Positions 12,169 through 24,162 of a stretch of DNA of 64,000 bases are shown one piece after another. Below the pieces are notes generated by a model. That model had not been told where the DNA came from. It was given only the letters and a program-made list of their open reading frames with translations, and did no database searches. Location of the stretch: assembly GCA_036429605.1 (NCBI GenBank), contig CM071591.1, positions 992,001 to 1,056,000 of the forward strand, read 5' to 3'. Both the position numbers and the translations under genes were made by a program. Positions within the stretch are counted from its first letter, which is position 1; each line of letters begins with the position of its first letter. This DNA comes from Cladobotryum mycophilum (taxonomy: Eukaryota > Ascomycota > Sordariomycetes > Hypocreales > Hypocreaceae).

Positions 12169-14947
12169 GATGATGATGATGTCGTCGTCGATGTCTTCGT
12201 CGTTTCCGCCACGACGATGGCGCTGGAGGTGGCGGCAGTGGAGGTGCGGTGCAGGTCGAGAAGGTCAGGAGGTGTTGAAGTCGGCATGTAAAATGCAGAA
12301 TGTAAAAATGTAAAGGTGAAGGTAATTAATTGCTGATTCTTTTTCTTTTTCTTTTTCCTTTTCTTGTTTCCGACCCTTTTCCGCAAACAGGGTCTGACTG
12401 CGCAGAGCAACCAGGTTGGCGACGCTCGGTGAGCCCTGTCACGATGCAATACTAATGTCGCTTTGCTTGGCGGGTCGAGGTCGAGGGTCGAGGGTCGAGG
12501 GTCGGTACGAAGGTGGGGTTACCTCGCTATTGCTATTGTACCTCGTGCTTGCTTGAGATCATCAACATGAAACTTGGTCGCATAACAATGATTGATTGAA
12601 CAGGATAGAGAGGAACAGCGTCGAGGGTCAGCGCAAATGCGCCGGTTTAATGTTGCGCAAGGGAAGGGAAAATAGAAAGGAAAGGGAAAAGGCTAGAGGG
12701 CGGTATCATGGAAACAAAAAGTGTGAGGGCTGGCTGGCGGAAGAATGGATCACCTTGCGCAGGATAAAGTGTTTAGGTAAGGTTCCAGGTTTGGCTCTGT
12801 CTCCAAGGCACAGGTACGTACAAGCACAAGCACAAGCAAGCACAAGACGAGACAAGACAAGCAATGATGTGAGCGCGAGCAAATGAGCGCAACCCTTTCC
12901 AAGGTGCAGCTGAATCGGACTCCCGGGGGATGGTGGAAGTGTAGTCAGTGCATTAGCTTGAGTGGAGCAGCAGCAGCAGCAGGTAATAATAAGCAAAGGG
13001 AAGGAAAAAGAAGGAAAAACGTTGGCATGGATGTGTCCAGGGGGGCCTTTAATGGTCTGGGCCTGGGCCTGCTTGGGTCGTCTTCTCTCTGTGTTCTCCG
13101 TACCTGGATTGCATTGTTTGGGGGTTGTTTTGGAATAACCTGGAGGCAATGTCATACATACATGCTCTGTACATGTAAGAGGGACGCGTGATGGTTTCGA
13201 GGCGAAGCAAACTAAGCCCGTGTGTCACAGCTAGGTTCACGTAAGCAAAGGGAGACGTATACGTAGACGATGCTATAATAATAATTATTATTATTATTTG
13301 TGACGGAACAACTTATGTGGGGGAGTCTCTGAGTTTTTGAACCCGAGGCCGAGTTGTTGTTGTTGGAAGAAGCGAGAAAGAGGCGAGGAGTTGCCTTGGT
13401 CATGAACATGTCTCGGGGCTGTTCCAAGGCAGAGAGAGAAGGTTGTTGTTGGTGGTGGTGGTGGTGGTGATTCAGCTATGGATACAGGGAGCTATGCCAA
13501 CCAACATACCTACTGGCCATCACCTCCTTCAGCGGGCTAGTGAGATCAATACGATACCCCGCGATAAGACATGACGGTTTTAGCGATAGTTTTTCCACTA
13601 CAAGTACCCGGTCGTAGTGTTTATGCATATAAAGGCAATTAGTCTGATGCTAAAACATTACCTTGTACAGAGTATTTTGACTACCATGACGACTTCCATC
13701 AATAGGTAATCCATCCATGGCTCAACAGTTCCATCATCATACAAGTACGTACAAGCAAGTCTCCTCTCCCTCCCTCGCATCACAAATCACAAACCACCAG
13801 CCACTAACTTCTTCCACTTTTACTTGCTGCATCAACCACTGGGCCGATCCATCCGCTTGACCCCTTTTCGTCTAGATCACGGCCCGCCCTTGGTCAAACC
13901 GACTCGGACCCCATCGGAAAAAGTGGGTTGTTGGCTGCTGCTGTTGCAGGTTCCCGGATGGACACCACACCCACCACACCCACCACCACCACCGCCTTTC
14001 TTCAGGGATGCATGAGTTGGTGCGCGCCATTCCTGGGCCGCTGGGGGTGAGCATTTCCAGCCAAGGCAGTCTTGAGCATCAAGATGGAGAAGAGCATTCA
14101 TAATAAATGATCAACTGTCTGCAACTCTCCACAGAGCCAACTGGCATGCATCTACTGGCTAAATCACATGTTCTAGTTCTGACATGTATAATCAAGCTTC
14201 TGCTTGCTGCATCAACTGAGCTTGGCGACGTTGGGTAGCAGCGAATAACCGCTCAGATGATCAATGCCTAGAAGGGAACAGGAAATGAAACCTTGTGTTG
14301 GTGCTTCCAAGGAACTCTTTGAAACTTTTTCTTTCTTTCACAACTCCCTCCTTGCGCAAAGGACAACTGTTGGGGGGTTGCTATATCAACTGTTTTCGCA
14401 ACTGAAATGTGCATTTCAACCTCCCTGAAAGAATGCGCATGGTTCAGGCGTTGAGGTTGGTCATATAGATTGGACCCAGTGTGGAACTCAAACAGGTATA
14501 TGACGCCAGAGATGTCGATACGAGGTGAGGAGAGATGCGAGACTGGCACAACTGGATACTTGTTCTGATGCAAGGTGAGAAATCTGTTTCTCATTTACTT
14601 TCTATAACGCATGCAACAAAGACCCCCTAATTTGACAAACAAATAAATAAAGATATACGTATTTTCCTTGTCCTGACCTTCATCACAATGTAACCCATCC
14701 ATGCACAATCCCAGCCCTGAAATGCCATGGTTTGAAAGTCGCAGGTCCCCGGTTTGTAGCGCCACACAAACATCTCCCGATTAGGCTTAGATCGACGCGG
14801 GAGCTACATTCCAAATGTACCCTTGGCTGGAACGGCGTAGCAACTTTGAACCTCCAATTCAATTCAAGCTTCAAACGCCTCTTATCCATCACCAACTTTG
14901 CCATTCCTTGTTGCTCGCCGCTGGACGGCGGAGAAAGGACGGCCATC
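12169..14947. other. Intergenic region with simple repeats
   Basis: About 2.8 kb between divergent genes (arrestin-like -, CYP10 +), so it holds both promoters. It contains GGGTCGA-type heptamer repeats (about 12471-12504) and GGT triplets (about 13450-13469). No supportable gene; the ORFs are low complexity. Confidence 0.5.
12471..12504. repeat. Short tandem repeat, GGGTCGA unit
   Basis: About four head-to-tail copies of a GGGTCGA-type unit with small length variation. Confidence 0.8.
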
Positions 14948-15537
14948 ATGTCCGTCACACTCCACACTTCGCTAGGCGACATTAAACTCGAGGTGTTCTG
15001 CGAGAGCGTCCCCAAAACGGCCGAGGTAAGATGAAGCCATCCGCATCACCAGCACCAGCACCAGCACCAGCACCAGCTTGGAAAGGCTTTCTACTCACAA
15101 CTATTACATCATAGAACTTCCTCGCCCTCTGCGCCTCCGGATACTACGACGAGTCCCCCTTCCACCGCCTCATCCCCAAATTCATGGTCCAGACAGGCGC
15201 GCCCGCGCACCCGACGCCCGAGAACCCAAAGGGCGGCCAGTCCATCTGGGGCGGCGCATTCGACGACGAGATCCGCCCCGCGCTGAGGCACGGCGGGCGC
15301 GGCGTCGTCTCCATGGCCAACAAGGGCCCCGGCACCAACGGCTCGCAATTCTTCATCACGCTGGACAAGGCGCCGCACCTGGATGGACTGAACACCGTGT
15401 TCGGAAAGGTGATTGGCGATGAGGGGATGGCCACGCTGGCCAAGATGGAGGCCGTGGAGGTGGATAAGAAGAGTAGGCCGAGGGAGCCGTTTCGGATTGA
15501 GAAGATTACTATTCATGCGAACCCTCTGGCTGGGTAG
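14948..15537 (+). CDS. cyp10: Cyclophilin, PPIL3/Cyp10 type peptidyl-prolyl isomerase
   Basis: Two exons, 14948-15025 and 15115-15537, encode 166 residues, the normal size for this single-domain subfamily. The protein opens MSVTLHTSLGDIKLEVFCE. Exon 2 carries the catalytic core FHRLIPKFMVQTG (with the Arg of the active site), then GGAFDDE, ANKGPGTNGSQFFITL and LDGLNTVFGKV. The missing N-terminal extension and the short length separate it from cyclophilin A. PPIL3-type cyclophilins associate with spliceosomes; that role is from family knowledge. The 89-nt intron contains a CACCAG tandem repeat (about 15048-15077) and ends ATCATAG. A second, larger spliceosomal cyclophilin (CWC27) lies in the same window. 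Confidence 0.93.
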
Positions 15538-16165
15538 ACTTGACGGCACGGTCAAACGATGACGCTGAGACTACGAGTAGCGAGCGGCGCATTATGGCCT
15601 GGAGCAACTGACTTCGTGCAGAAAGTCCTGTATTGACGATGCTCAGACTTCCAATGAGAAGCGTCCGGGTTACGATAAGTCCAGCTAAACATCGCCATTT
15701 TGAACCTGTTTCATAGCCCTGACAGCAACTGAATTCATTTCAAACTTTGAGAAGTGAGAGAGTTGAGTCATGACCCAGGGAAAATCTAGCTGTCATAACA
15801 TACAAGTTGGAATGAAAAGAAAAACAGACACAAAGACACTACGAATATCTACCATCAAACAGACGATATGACTTGAAGAAGGAAGGGGATATATCTGGTC
15901 TTGATTCATGAGACTAATTTCTCCATATAGACTCCTTGCCCTGACGGGTTCAACCCAAAAGCAATAAAAAAACGAAACCCATTTTCCTTCAAATACGAAT
16001 ACCCTTTTCTTCTCCCGATCCCAAAGTAACCGGAAAAGTAAATAGCACAAATAACGCCTAGTTTTTGCCCCAGATCCTTGTCCCAAATATGTGTCGACGC
16101 CAGAATGCGTGCCTGTTTTCCTCCGCTCCTTTTACTTTACCTTACCCGCGTCAGATTGCTTCGTA
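15538..16165. other. Intergenic between convergent genes
   Basis: About 630 bp shared by the 3' ends of cyp10 (+) and the unknown gene (-); AT-rich, no gene seen. Confidence 0.5.
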
Positions 16166-17050
16166 TCAGATCATATCGCCACCCCATTCAAGAACCTTGA
16201 CCTCCCGGCGGGCCACCAACTTCATGGGCATGTCGTCGACCGAGGAGGTAATCCAGATAACGTCCCGCCAATCCCTCGCCTCGATGCTCTCCAGCATGGC
16301 GTCCAACTCGCCCGGCGCGCAGGCGTCCAAGTTCCTGCGGTGTCGGACCCTCATCTTCTCGCCCGTCTGCTCGACAAATAGGAGCATAGCCTTTTGCCCG
16401 AAGCGATAAGCGGGGAGGGCGTTCTTATCCTCTGGGGATAGCTCGCTGACTAGGATGTTCCGCAAGAGAGCCCAGCCGCGAGACTTGACCTGTGAGGAAG
16501 AAGAATAAGATGATGACGAGCCGCCGAGGGCGAGGAACTTGCTCATGCGCCGGCGCATGGCGGTGACTCGGGCGGTGACTTTCTCCTTATCGTACATGGA
16601 CTGGAAAACGTGCTTGAGAGAACCAGAGTACTCCCTATTAGGCACCGGCCTGCGTTTCCCCTCGAGGATATCCAGCGCCAGTTTCCTGTTCTCCTCTACA
16701 TTCTGCACGCCTCCGTCATCACCCTCGACATGTACCGCCGTCTTGAGATGATGTTGATGATAATGAGACGAAGCCACCTGCGGCGGCGGCGGTCCGACAG
16801 TTTCGTACCGGCGAGAGAAGCGAGTCCATGCTTTACTCATGCGCTTCACGCTGAACCGCCTATTAGACATGGAATCTGCCCTGACCCCATCTCGTGGCAC
16901 GACGGCTTCCTGCCTGTGCATTCTATACACGGGTCGAGGAGGCAGGCCCATAGCCTGCCGCCACATGAGGGTATCCCTAAACTTGATCTGATACTCCTGG
17001 TGGTCTCCCGCTCGATCGCCCGTAGGGAAGCATATTCGTAGTGATGGCAT
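16166..17050 (-). CDS. Hypothetical fungal protein, basic, function unknown
   Basis: The ORF of 294 residues opens MPSLRICFPTGDRAGDHQEYQ. It is basic, with RRMSKAWTRFSRRYE and a Ser-rich stretch (GGSSSSYSSSSQ), and ends in a compact segment LLFVEQTGEKMRVRHRRNL...DVIWITSSVDDMPMKLVARREVKVLEW. The ATG at 17050 follows directly on an acceptor (TTTAG/ATG). A good donor (TTGCAG/GTAAGT) lies at 17142-17143, so an upstream exon exists. In frame it reads LENGHYILSICLSEEFLAQ, which looks coding, so the true start may lie beyond 17143. I could not find that start. The 92-nt intron holds a run of 15 C (G on the coding strand). I do not recognise the family. Confidence 0.6.
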   Translation of the reverse strand: MPSLRICFPTGDRAGDHQEYQIKFRDTLMWRQAMGLPPRPVYRMHRQEAVVPRDGVRADSMSNRRFSVKRMSKAWTRFSRRYETVGPPPPQVASSHYHQHHLKTAVHVEGDDGGVQNVEENRKLALDILEGKRRPVPNREYSGSLKHVFQSMYDKEKVTARVTAMRRRMSKFLALGGSSSSYSSSSQVKSRGWALLRNILVSELSPEDKNALPAYRFGQKAMLLFVEQTGEKMRVRHRRNLDACAPGELDAMLESIEARDWRDVIWITSSVDDMPMKLVARREVKVLEWGGDMI

Positions 17051-17059
17051 CTAAATTAT

Positions 17060-17074
17060 CCCCCCCCCCCCCCC
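17060..17074. repeat. C15 homopolymer
   Basis: Run of 15 C inside the inferred intron of the unknown gene; its length is likely unreliable. Confidence 0.85.
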
Positions 17075-17249
17075 TCGTTAATGAATATCCCCTAAGAAGC
17101 CACTTGAAAAGGGAAATGCGTCGTGCATCATCAACAACTTACCTGCAAGTCTTGGGCCAGAAACTCTTCCGACAAGCAGATACTAAGTATGTAGTGTCCG
17201 TTCTCCAGTACCAAACTCAAAAAGAAGAAGAAAGAAAAATAGTTTCATA

Positions 17250-17873
17250 AAAGTCCAAGATCCTGAAGAAAATATATTTCTCTTGCGTGAAAAGTCAGCT
17301 TTCACAACAATCACCATTGTTCACACGTTGTAATGCGCAGCACAATACCCTTTCAAAGACAATTGAACAGCACCCCGTGTTCAGCATCTATTCATCAAAA
17401 TAAAAATATGTATAAAAAAGATATAAAAAAAAAGCTCCCTCAATAAAGGAACAATAAATAAAAGCCCCTTCCCTTCCCTTCCGAAAAAAGAATACCTGAA
17501 AAAAGAAACTAGCAAAGATTCCACTTAGACTCCTTTGTTTCCCAGTTATCTACACTCGCTCATGCTGTGTGCCGTCAAAATCCCCCTCCCATCGCTGTCG
17601 AGTCTCCTATAAACCCACCCTGAAAAATCATGTATTCATGCCAATCCATCTGTTGAGGGATTGTCTTTTTTCAAAATTATATGCGGTAAGTAATAACTGC
17701 CGGATTGTAATGTGTTTTTAATGGTATAGTTTCGCTATCCACACCCCTCTCTTGCAAGCATGAAAACAACGCTCAATGCTCTGTTCCAACCTATATTCTT
17801 GGGCTTCAGTACCTGAAAGCCCACAATGTCGTAGTTTGATGCGATTCAAAGTCGAAATCAACACTCCTAGACT
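17250..17873. other. Intergenic, 3' region of HSF1
   Basis: About 620 bp, AT-rich with A-runs; likely holds the 3' UTR of HSF1 and the upstream region of the unknown gene. Confidence 0.4.
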
Positions 17874-20135
17874 TTAACCTACACGTCGTCTCTTATTGTT
17901 GTGATCTAGGTCGCGCTTGATGCCCAAGTCATCGCGAAGGATTTCCTCGGTTCCTGTCGGACTCGGCGTATCAAGCAATTGTGAAGAAGTTCCCGGATTC
18001 AAGCCGCCGTTGAGAGCATCGGCATCAAGGTTGAAATTGAAGTCTTCTCCATCTCCGAAATTGACATCGTTTAAGAAAGCATTGCTGTCAAGGAATTGAT
18101 CCAGATCAATGCCTGGGGTGTCAAAATACGCAGCATGTTCATCCTCCCCTAATCCAGGAACGTGGCCGGATGGACTCAGAGGCCCCAGAAGGCCGCTGAG
18201 TTCATTGATCTTTGCATCCTGTTCACTCTGTAGGCGCTTCAGTTGCTCGAGATCAGTCTGATTTGTGTTGATGTGTTGCAATGAAGGAACCGGCACACTG
18301 GGCGGCCGCAAGATTGGTGAAAGTGATGGCATAGATGTAGCGTCTTGTGCTGGAGGAGATACGTTGGATGCGGCCGATGTGGTTGGCATGGTCGCCGGGG
18401 GTCGGATACTGCGGGGATATTCGGTATTGCAGAAGCAGAGGATTGACCGGCCATAAAGTTTACCAACTTGCTCCTTTGATCATTGCTCAAAGTGTTGGGC
18501 GCATTGGCAACAAGTTCTGTGGCTTCTGGTAAATCAAGTCCTGTGGGGTTTGTCGCATTGTGGTCATTGATGATCCTCATCATGCTCTCATGCGGGTTTG
18601 TCTTGAGCTCTTGGTGCAGGTTTGGGGAAGTATCCGGCGGTGATGCGTCAATGAGCTCAGTGACATGGCCCATCTCAGGGGTTATACCACCAACAGGATG
18701 GTACGATGTGCTGGTGGTTGAGGGTGACCTGGTTGATGAGGAAACGGTATCGCTATGGTTGGGGATAGGTGGAAGCAGCCCGCGAGCCTTCTTTGGGAGC
18801 GGGCCGCTTAAAGAGGTAGGATCGGTTTGTGCGTGAATGAAATCGCCAAGGTCGACAATGCTTCCCTGGTGTGGCTGCTGCCCCTGACTAGATATTAAGC
18901 TCGAAATGATGTCGCCCACGTTTTGTGGATTGCCTTGGTCCTCCAGGGTCTTTCTAAAGACATTGGCCAGGAAGTTTAGGATCGCATTGATGGAGTTTTG
19001 GTGGCGATCGTGCTGGCTCTGGAACATGATCGCTTGGTTATAGAGTTCATTATTGTTCCGTTGCAGACGATTAATCGCGCCGAGTATCAACTTTTGTTGC
19101 TCTCGCACTTTGTGCAGCTCCTCACGTATGACTGTCATCTCCTTCTTTTGGAGAGGCTGAGAGTCCACTCCTGCCGCAGGTAATGATCGCCCTGCTGTGT
19201 TTGATGAGCCGATTCCTTGGTGTCCGACTGGTTCGTCATGCCTATCTTCATCCTCACTATCGACATCCCCGTCCTGGTTCTTACTTCCCTTTTTCGATTT
19301 TCCACCACCCTTTGGCTTATTGATGAGCCATAGCAAGTTGGGATGACCCCGTCTAAAGTAAGGATTGGAGTATTCGCTTGGACTCTTGTTTTTGCGCTCG
19401 CTCGCGCGCATGGAATTATCGGAAAGGCCCACACACTTGTGGAAACCGTACATATTCAGTTGTCTCACAAAGGAGGCGTAGTTGTTGTGCTTGAAAAGCT
19501 CTGGGATCAACGTCTTGGCGAACTCATCCTCATCAAGTACAACGAACGAGTCGCCCTTCTCTGACCACCGGATCAAGTCTTCATTTTTCCGTTCCTCGAG
19601 AAAGCTGGGATTGTTAGCATACGGTGAGATTATTGTAAGCACCGTGCTTACCTGCTGAGCTTCTGGACAAAGGGGGAATCTGTTTGCGTTTCGTCTGTGC
19701 TTCCCTCTTCGCCTTCTGAGCCAAATCCTCCAATATCTCAATGTTGTCCTGCTCGACTGGTGTATCGGCCGTGTTTGGCGAAACGAGAAGGCTGTCATCG
19801 CTAAAACTTGCCCACTGGTTTCCCGAGGCGTCAAATGCACCCCTGGGGTTTGTGGCCACAAGTGCGCGATTCATCTGCCGGCGCGCCAGCGAGTTGGAGG
19901 GCGTACTGACAGCCTGTTGATATGTAGGTTGCGATGGCGCAAGTCCAAAGGCGTTATCACCGTGCGCGGAAGTGTTGATGAAGTTGGTGGCATCGCCAGC
20001 GACACCATTCCACTGCACAAGCGGATTCGCCGCGGCATTATGGTCGGCCGTATACGGTTGTTGCATGTTGCGCTGAATCGGCACGATCGGCGATGTACCA
20101 GGCGCTGCTCGCTTCCGGGAGTTCTGTGCAGACAT
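17874..20135 (-). CDS. hsf1: Heat-shock transcription factor, HSF1 type (two apparent frameshifts)
   Basis: Two exons, 19652-20135 and 17874-19604. The 47-nt intron has branch site TGCTAAC and interrupts the DNA-binding domain. The winged-helix HSF domain spans about residues 152-260 (SFLEERKNEDLIRWS, DSFVVLDEDEFAKTLIPELF, NYASFVRQLNMYGFHK). A heptad region at about 315-380 (REELHKVREQQKLILGAINR) is the trimerising HR-A/B. The C-terminus is acidic (DLDQFLDSNAFLNDVNFGDG) and ends in KRDLDHNNKRRR. The frame breaks twice at plus-strand G5 runs, 19672-19676 and 18397-18401. Adding one base to each restores 738 residues, including the conserved IPPFVQKLSS at the domain start. HSF1 binds nGAAn repeats and drives chaperone genes. 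A GT-AG pair near the second break spans a multiple of three and cannot explain it. Confidence 0.9.
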
Positions 20136-21253
20136 GGAATCAAATATGCGACCGCAGCCGAGACTATTGTGTCAAGTGTCGTGTTATCGGGAGTCCGATG
20201 GCGGTAGGTTGCTCGAGTATGGAAGTGCTCTGAGGCTCCTCTCTCTGATGGGAGAGATGTTTAGCGCTTCGACAGTGCCCAAAAGTGTGGTAACGCCAGC
20301 CTCGACTTAATGCAACAGAGTCTACTTGTAATATCAACCTGCCAAGCCGATGTCGCGTGGGTTGCAGTCGGTTCCCTTTATGGACCGGGAGACACGTTAC
20401 TTTTGCGTCACACCCGTCGAATTATTGAATCGTTTGCGGGGAGAATGCGTTGGTCCAACGGTCGTCGAGGATGATGTGCTCGTGGTCTGATTCGGCCTAA
20501 TGGATGGAGCTTCAGGCAACGTGAGGAGGAAGCAATGTCATGGCATAGGTACAATGATGAGATGGAGGGTTGCCTGTGGAGGCGCCTTGTTTGTCAAAGC
20601 CTCTTTGTGTTGGGTGGGTGTGTGTGTGGTGCGTGTGTTTGCTGCGGGCTGGGCGGCAACAAGCTCTCAATCGCTGGCGCGACGTTTGTTGGTCTTTTTT
20701 TTTCGGTGAGTTGTCTTGTTGTTCTTGTTATCTTTTTGTGTGTCGCAGCCTCTGCGTGATTTATTCAGCCAACAAAGGTCGTCATTCCGAAATGCTGATG
20801 CGTGGCTATTCCAAATCAAAGTTGATGGGGGAGATGAGGTTTTGATCGAGATGCTACTCCAATCAAGCAATCAGTAACCGATAAAATGCTTTGTTTCTTG
20901 AACGTGGAGTGGGTTGGCCAGCGGTCTGTGATGTTATCGCTGGAGGACCTGCTCCTGTCCAATCAGAGCCTGCAGTGATAATCTTTTTTGCAGGCACCAA
21001 GTTCCAACACGTGATGATAACAACTGCGGCCCGCCTTGAAGAATACACTGAAGATTTCCAGTTACAGACGATTCATGAGCCCCATGGATCTTTGTTAGGT
21101 ACCTGTCTGAGATAATAATCCGCATCCATTTTAGTTACTAGAATACTTCCTTGCCTATTTAGTGCTTCTACTCCGTACTGCACTCCTTGTTTTAGTACTG
21201 ACGTGTCTTGTCGAATAAGACATGTTTGTAGCGAGTCAGCCATCGCCTTGCAC

Positions 21254-21284
<31 letters not shown>

Positions 21285-21515
21285 AAGAAAAAAAAAACGC
21301 CTAGACCCGCTGGGGCACTGCGCATGCAGCCTGCAAGCAACACTCGTACATCTGCGGATCACTGTGGCAGATACATAACCTATGGATACGTGGTGGGGTA
21401 TCAAACATGTCCATCATGGCCCTCCATTATTGCATCACGATCCACCAAACCATCCATAGTAATATACATAAGGCATACCTGCCCGTATCCGTACTCCTTG
21501 TCCCTACATTACAAC
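20136..21515. other. HSF1 promoter and intergenic DNA
   Basis: About 1.4 kb upstream of HSF1 and downstream of CWC27. Contains TACTCCGTA at 21169-21177 and a long A-run. No gene seen, and no clear nGAAnnTTCn array in the part I checked (20136-20480). Confidence 0.5.
21254..21282. repeat. A29 homopolymer
   Basis: About 29 consecutive A, followed by GAAAG and another A-run. Position just past the CWC27 stop fits ordinary intergenic slippage; a retroposed poly-A tail is not supported because nothing precedes it. Confidence 0.85.
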
Positions 21516-23131
21516 TTATCTTGCACCTCTTCCGGCCAGAGAGGCGGTTCGTGCCATCTGAGCATTCTTGGCTTGATCCCATGCCCTTCCCGACCCACCA
21601 GCCCGAGCTTCTCTCTCTGCCCGTTTCTCCTCCTTGAGCGTCCGAGCCTTTTCTCGTGGATCTATAACTACGAGCTCCTCTTCTGCCTTTTTACGATTCC
21701 TTAGGTCCTTACCCAGTTTATCGGCTGCGAATGAGAGTGCATGTGACATCCACCCCTCGTCATCGCTTTCTTCCTTGTCTTGCTTGTCCCAGGCAGTACA
21801 ACTCTGGCAGTTGGCGATAAAGTGTAGATCACAGAGCTCTGCTTCGTCATCCTGTGCTTGCTTGCCCTTTTCTTCATCCTCCTCGCCAACAGGTGTATCG
21901 ACAGCCTTGCCTTTTTCAGGCGGTGCTGTCTCGAGTCTCGACTGGAATGCCTTGAGCATCTTGAGAGCAGCCTGTTCCTCGCTTGCCGTTGTGTTGTTGC
22001 CCCCTGGCCGTCTCTTCCTACCTCGCGTGGAAGTTTCGGGTATCATGGATTCCAATGCTGATTTCTTTTTTCCTGAACAGGTTGCTCCGAGTGTATTGTC
22101 CTCCTCATCGATGCTTTTAGAGCCGCAAGCTCTTCGTTGGCCTTTTCCAATGCACTCTTTTTGACCGTCTCAGGTTCCGGCGAAGACTCCGGAGAAGGCT
22201 CTTTGGTCTTTTTAGATGTCTTTTTCTCAGTCTCCCTGGGTTCTGGCTCTAGGGTTTCTGCTGTTGCTGTCTCAGGCTCCTTTGTATTTATTTCCGGAGT
22301 ATCTCGTTTCTTAGGCTTGGGTTTTGAGGCCTTCTCCTTTGGCGCTGCCTCTGCTTCTTCCTCCATGACAATTCTTGTGTCAAACTTGGCCTTTTTGAAC
22401 GCAGGAACTTCTTCGTCTCCCTCTTCATCGCCAAAGCTGAGAAGTTGTTTCCCGCCCTTTCTCTTCTTTTTCTTGTCCTTTTCAATCTTGGGCTTTGGTA
22501 TTATCGACGCAACTCTCGACCGCTTCTTCATATCCTCAAACGGATTCACCAGAATCTCTACCCTCTCAATCTTGACGGGATACAAGGGTCGCTCTGTCGT
22601 CTCATCTATCTCGGACTCGCCAATTTTTGCCAGGTTGTAAATCGTATCACCAGCCACTCTTCCAAACATTGTGTTTTTGCCATTCAGCCCCTCCGCCTTG
22701 TCCAGCGTAAAAAAGAATTGACTGCCATTTGTGTCAATCTTGCCTTCGTTGGCCATGGCCAAAATGCCTCGCCTGTTGATCTTTAATCGCGAATGGAACT
22801 CGTCCTTGAAGTTGATGCCGTTGGGGCCTGCGTTTTTGCCGTATCTCTGGTCCATCGGCCAGGCGTCCAAGTCGCCGCCGAAAGCGCCTCCATCGTAAAT
22901 ACATTCTCCGCCATTGCCGGTTCCTGTGGGGTCACCGCCTTGAAGAATGAAGTCCGGTACCAGTCGATGGAAGATTGTGCCATCGTAGTAGCCGTCTAGG
23001 CAGTGTTGAAGAAAGTTGCGGCACGTCAATGGCGTCTGTTTCGCAAAGAGTTCGACATGAATCTCTCCGAGGGTTGTATGAATAACCGCAGATGCAGTAG
23101 GTTGTGGTTCAAGGTTGTAGACGGTCGACAT
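21516..23131 (-). CDS. CWC27: Spliceosome-associated cyclophilin CWC27 (one apparent frameshift)
   Basis: The start at 23131 gives MSTVYNLEPQPTASAVIHTT. The cyclophilin domain covers about residues 14-200: FHRLVPDFILQGGDPTGTG, FKDEFHSRLKINRRGILAMA, NGSQFFFTLDKAEGLNGKNT. A long charged tail rich in Lys, Glu and Pro follows, with PKPKIEKDKKKKRKGGKQ, then KSALESMIPETSTRGRKRRP and a coiled, Lys/Glu-rich end (DPREKARTLKEEKRAEREAR). This layout and length are those of CWC27, a component of activated spliceosomes linked to Prp19/Cef1 complexes. The frame breaks at a T6 run on the plus strand (22066-22071). One extra A on the coding strand gives a single 538-residue ORF without introns. The break is probably a sequence error. 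Confidence 0.92.
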
Positions 23132-23709
23132 GGCGATATTTTTTGACTCTGTGCCAGAAAATTATGAATGTGTTGACTCTGCTGTTTCGAGATGCTTTGT
23201 CGCGAAAGCTTGAAAGTTGGCCTGGGGTCGCGCCAGACCCACCATTATCGATAAGAGCTTTACCGTTTCAAGACCTGCGATCACCTCACGCCATGTGTCT
23301 CTTGATCATCTTGATGAAAAGTATGTCCGTTCTCATCCTGATCTTCATTTGTGGAACGAATCTTGTCAAATTGATAACTGAAATTCTACTTTACGAAACA
23401 AAATGAACATCACCTACTGCAAGAGATTAGCAATCATTATAATCTATTTTAATAGTCAAGGCAGTTCAGAAACTCGTATTCAACCATACCCTATATCATC
23501 CTCTTATCTACTACAAAGCAACCATTTTCCTCATCCAGAAACATCCGACTTACAAATGCTATAATTTATAATTTCTTACAATTATTACAAATTTGGTTGA
23601 TGTTATTTATTTCAAAATGTCCTATAAAACGGTTGCTTTCTCCAAGTAGTAGAACTCTCATCATTAACTATTCACAAGCTCTACTAAGCTCACCGTTATC
23701 ATCACCACC
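23132..23709. promoter_or_regulatory. Divergent intergenic region (CWC27 / SnoaL-like gene)
   Basis: 578 bp between two start codons pointing away from each other, so it must hold both promoters. AT-rich toward the SnoaL-like gene, with a pyrimidine-rich leader and CACCACC just before its ATG at 23710. Confidence 0.5.
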
Positions 23710-24162
23710 ATGGCTTCCCCTGTAAAGCACACCCCACGCTCAGTCCTCGACGCCTTCTACCAGGCAGAGCGGGAGTACATGGAGGCTCCTCCAGACAAGC
23801 GAGACTTTAGCGGCATGGCTGCCACACTTTCACCAAATATCCACATGGAACAAACATCAGCTCTTCCATACGCTGGTACCTACGTTGGTCTCGACGGCTT
23901 TCAAGACTGGAGCCGCCAAATAGCGGACTACTTTAATGTGGTTGATGTGCAGAACTCGGAGATATTTGAACGCGAGGGCTCGGATAAGATTGTTGTTCTG
24001 TCAACCGTGCATTATAGGGTCAGGAAGACGGGAGAAGATTTATATTTTCCTCACTCACAGACTTTTGCGATTGATGTGGAAAAGGGGCAGATCAAGGAGA
24101 TTCGGCCATTCAACTGGGATGTTTACAGGTTGAACAAGGCGATTGGATATGTGCCAAAATGA
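23710..24162 (+). CDS. SnoaL/NTF2-like small protein
   Basis: The intronless ORF encodes 150 residues starting MASPVKHTPRSVLDAFYQAE. The pattern is that of the NTF2-like/SnoaL fold: an N-terminal helix, the segment MAATLSPNIHMEQTSALPYA (a typical position for the cone-fold pocket), then YVGLDGFQDWSRQIADYF, VLSTVHYRVRKTGEDL and IKEIRPFNWDVYRLN. The alternating strands end with the helix-like tail NKAIGY. Members include polyketide cyclases, isomerases and many small-molecule binding proteins of unknown role. The next gene downstream, on the same strand 620 bp away, is an FAD oxidoreductase, so the two may share a pathway; that link is an inference. The start context CACCACCATGG is favourable. 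Confidence 0.75.
   Translation: MASPVKHTPRSVLDAFYQAEREYMEAPPDKRDFSGMAATLSPNIHMEQTSALPYAGTYVGLDGFQDWSRQIADYFNVVDVQNSEIFEREGSDKIVVLSTVHYRVRKTGEDLYFPHSQTFAIDVEKGQIKEIRPFNWDVYRLNKAIGYVPK

Noticed and set aside
18340..18420. 60-nt GT-AG stretch at the HSF1 frame break
   Set aside because: Length is a multiple of three, so it cannot repair the frame.
20500..20870. Small ORFs upstream of HSF1 (69-91 codons)
   Set aside because: Overlapping in several frames, no motif; treated as noise.
21254..21300. Poly-A tail of a retroposed gene
   Set aside because: No target-site duplication or coding remnant in front of it was seen.
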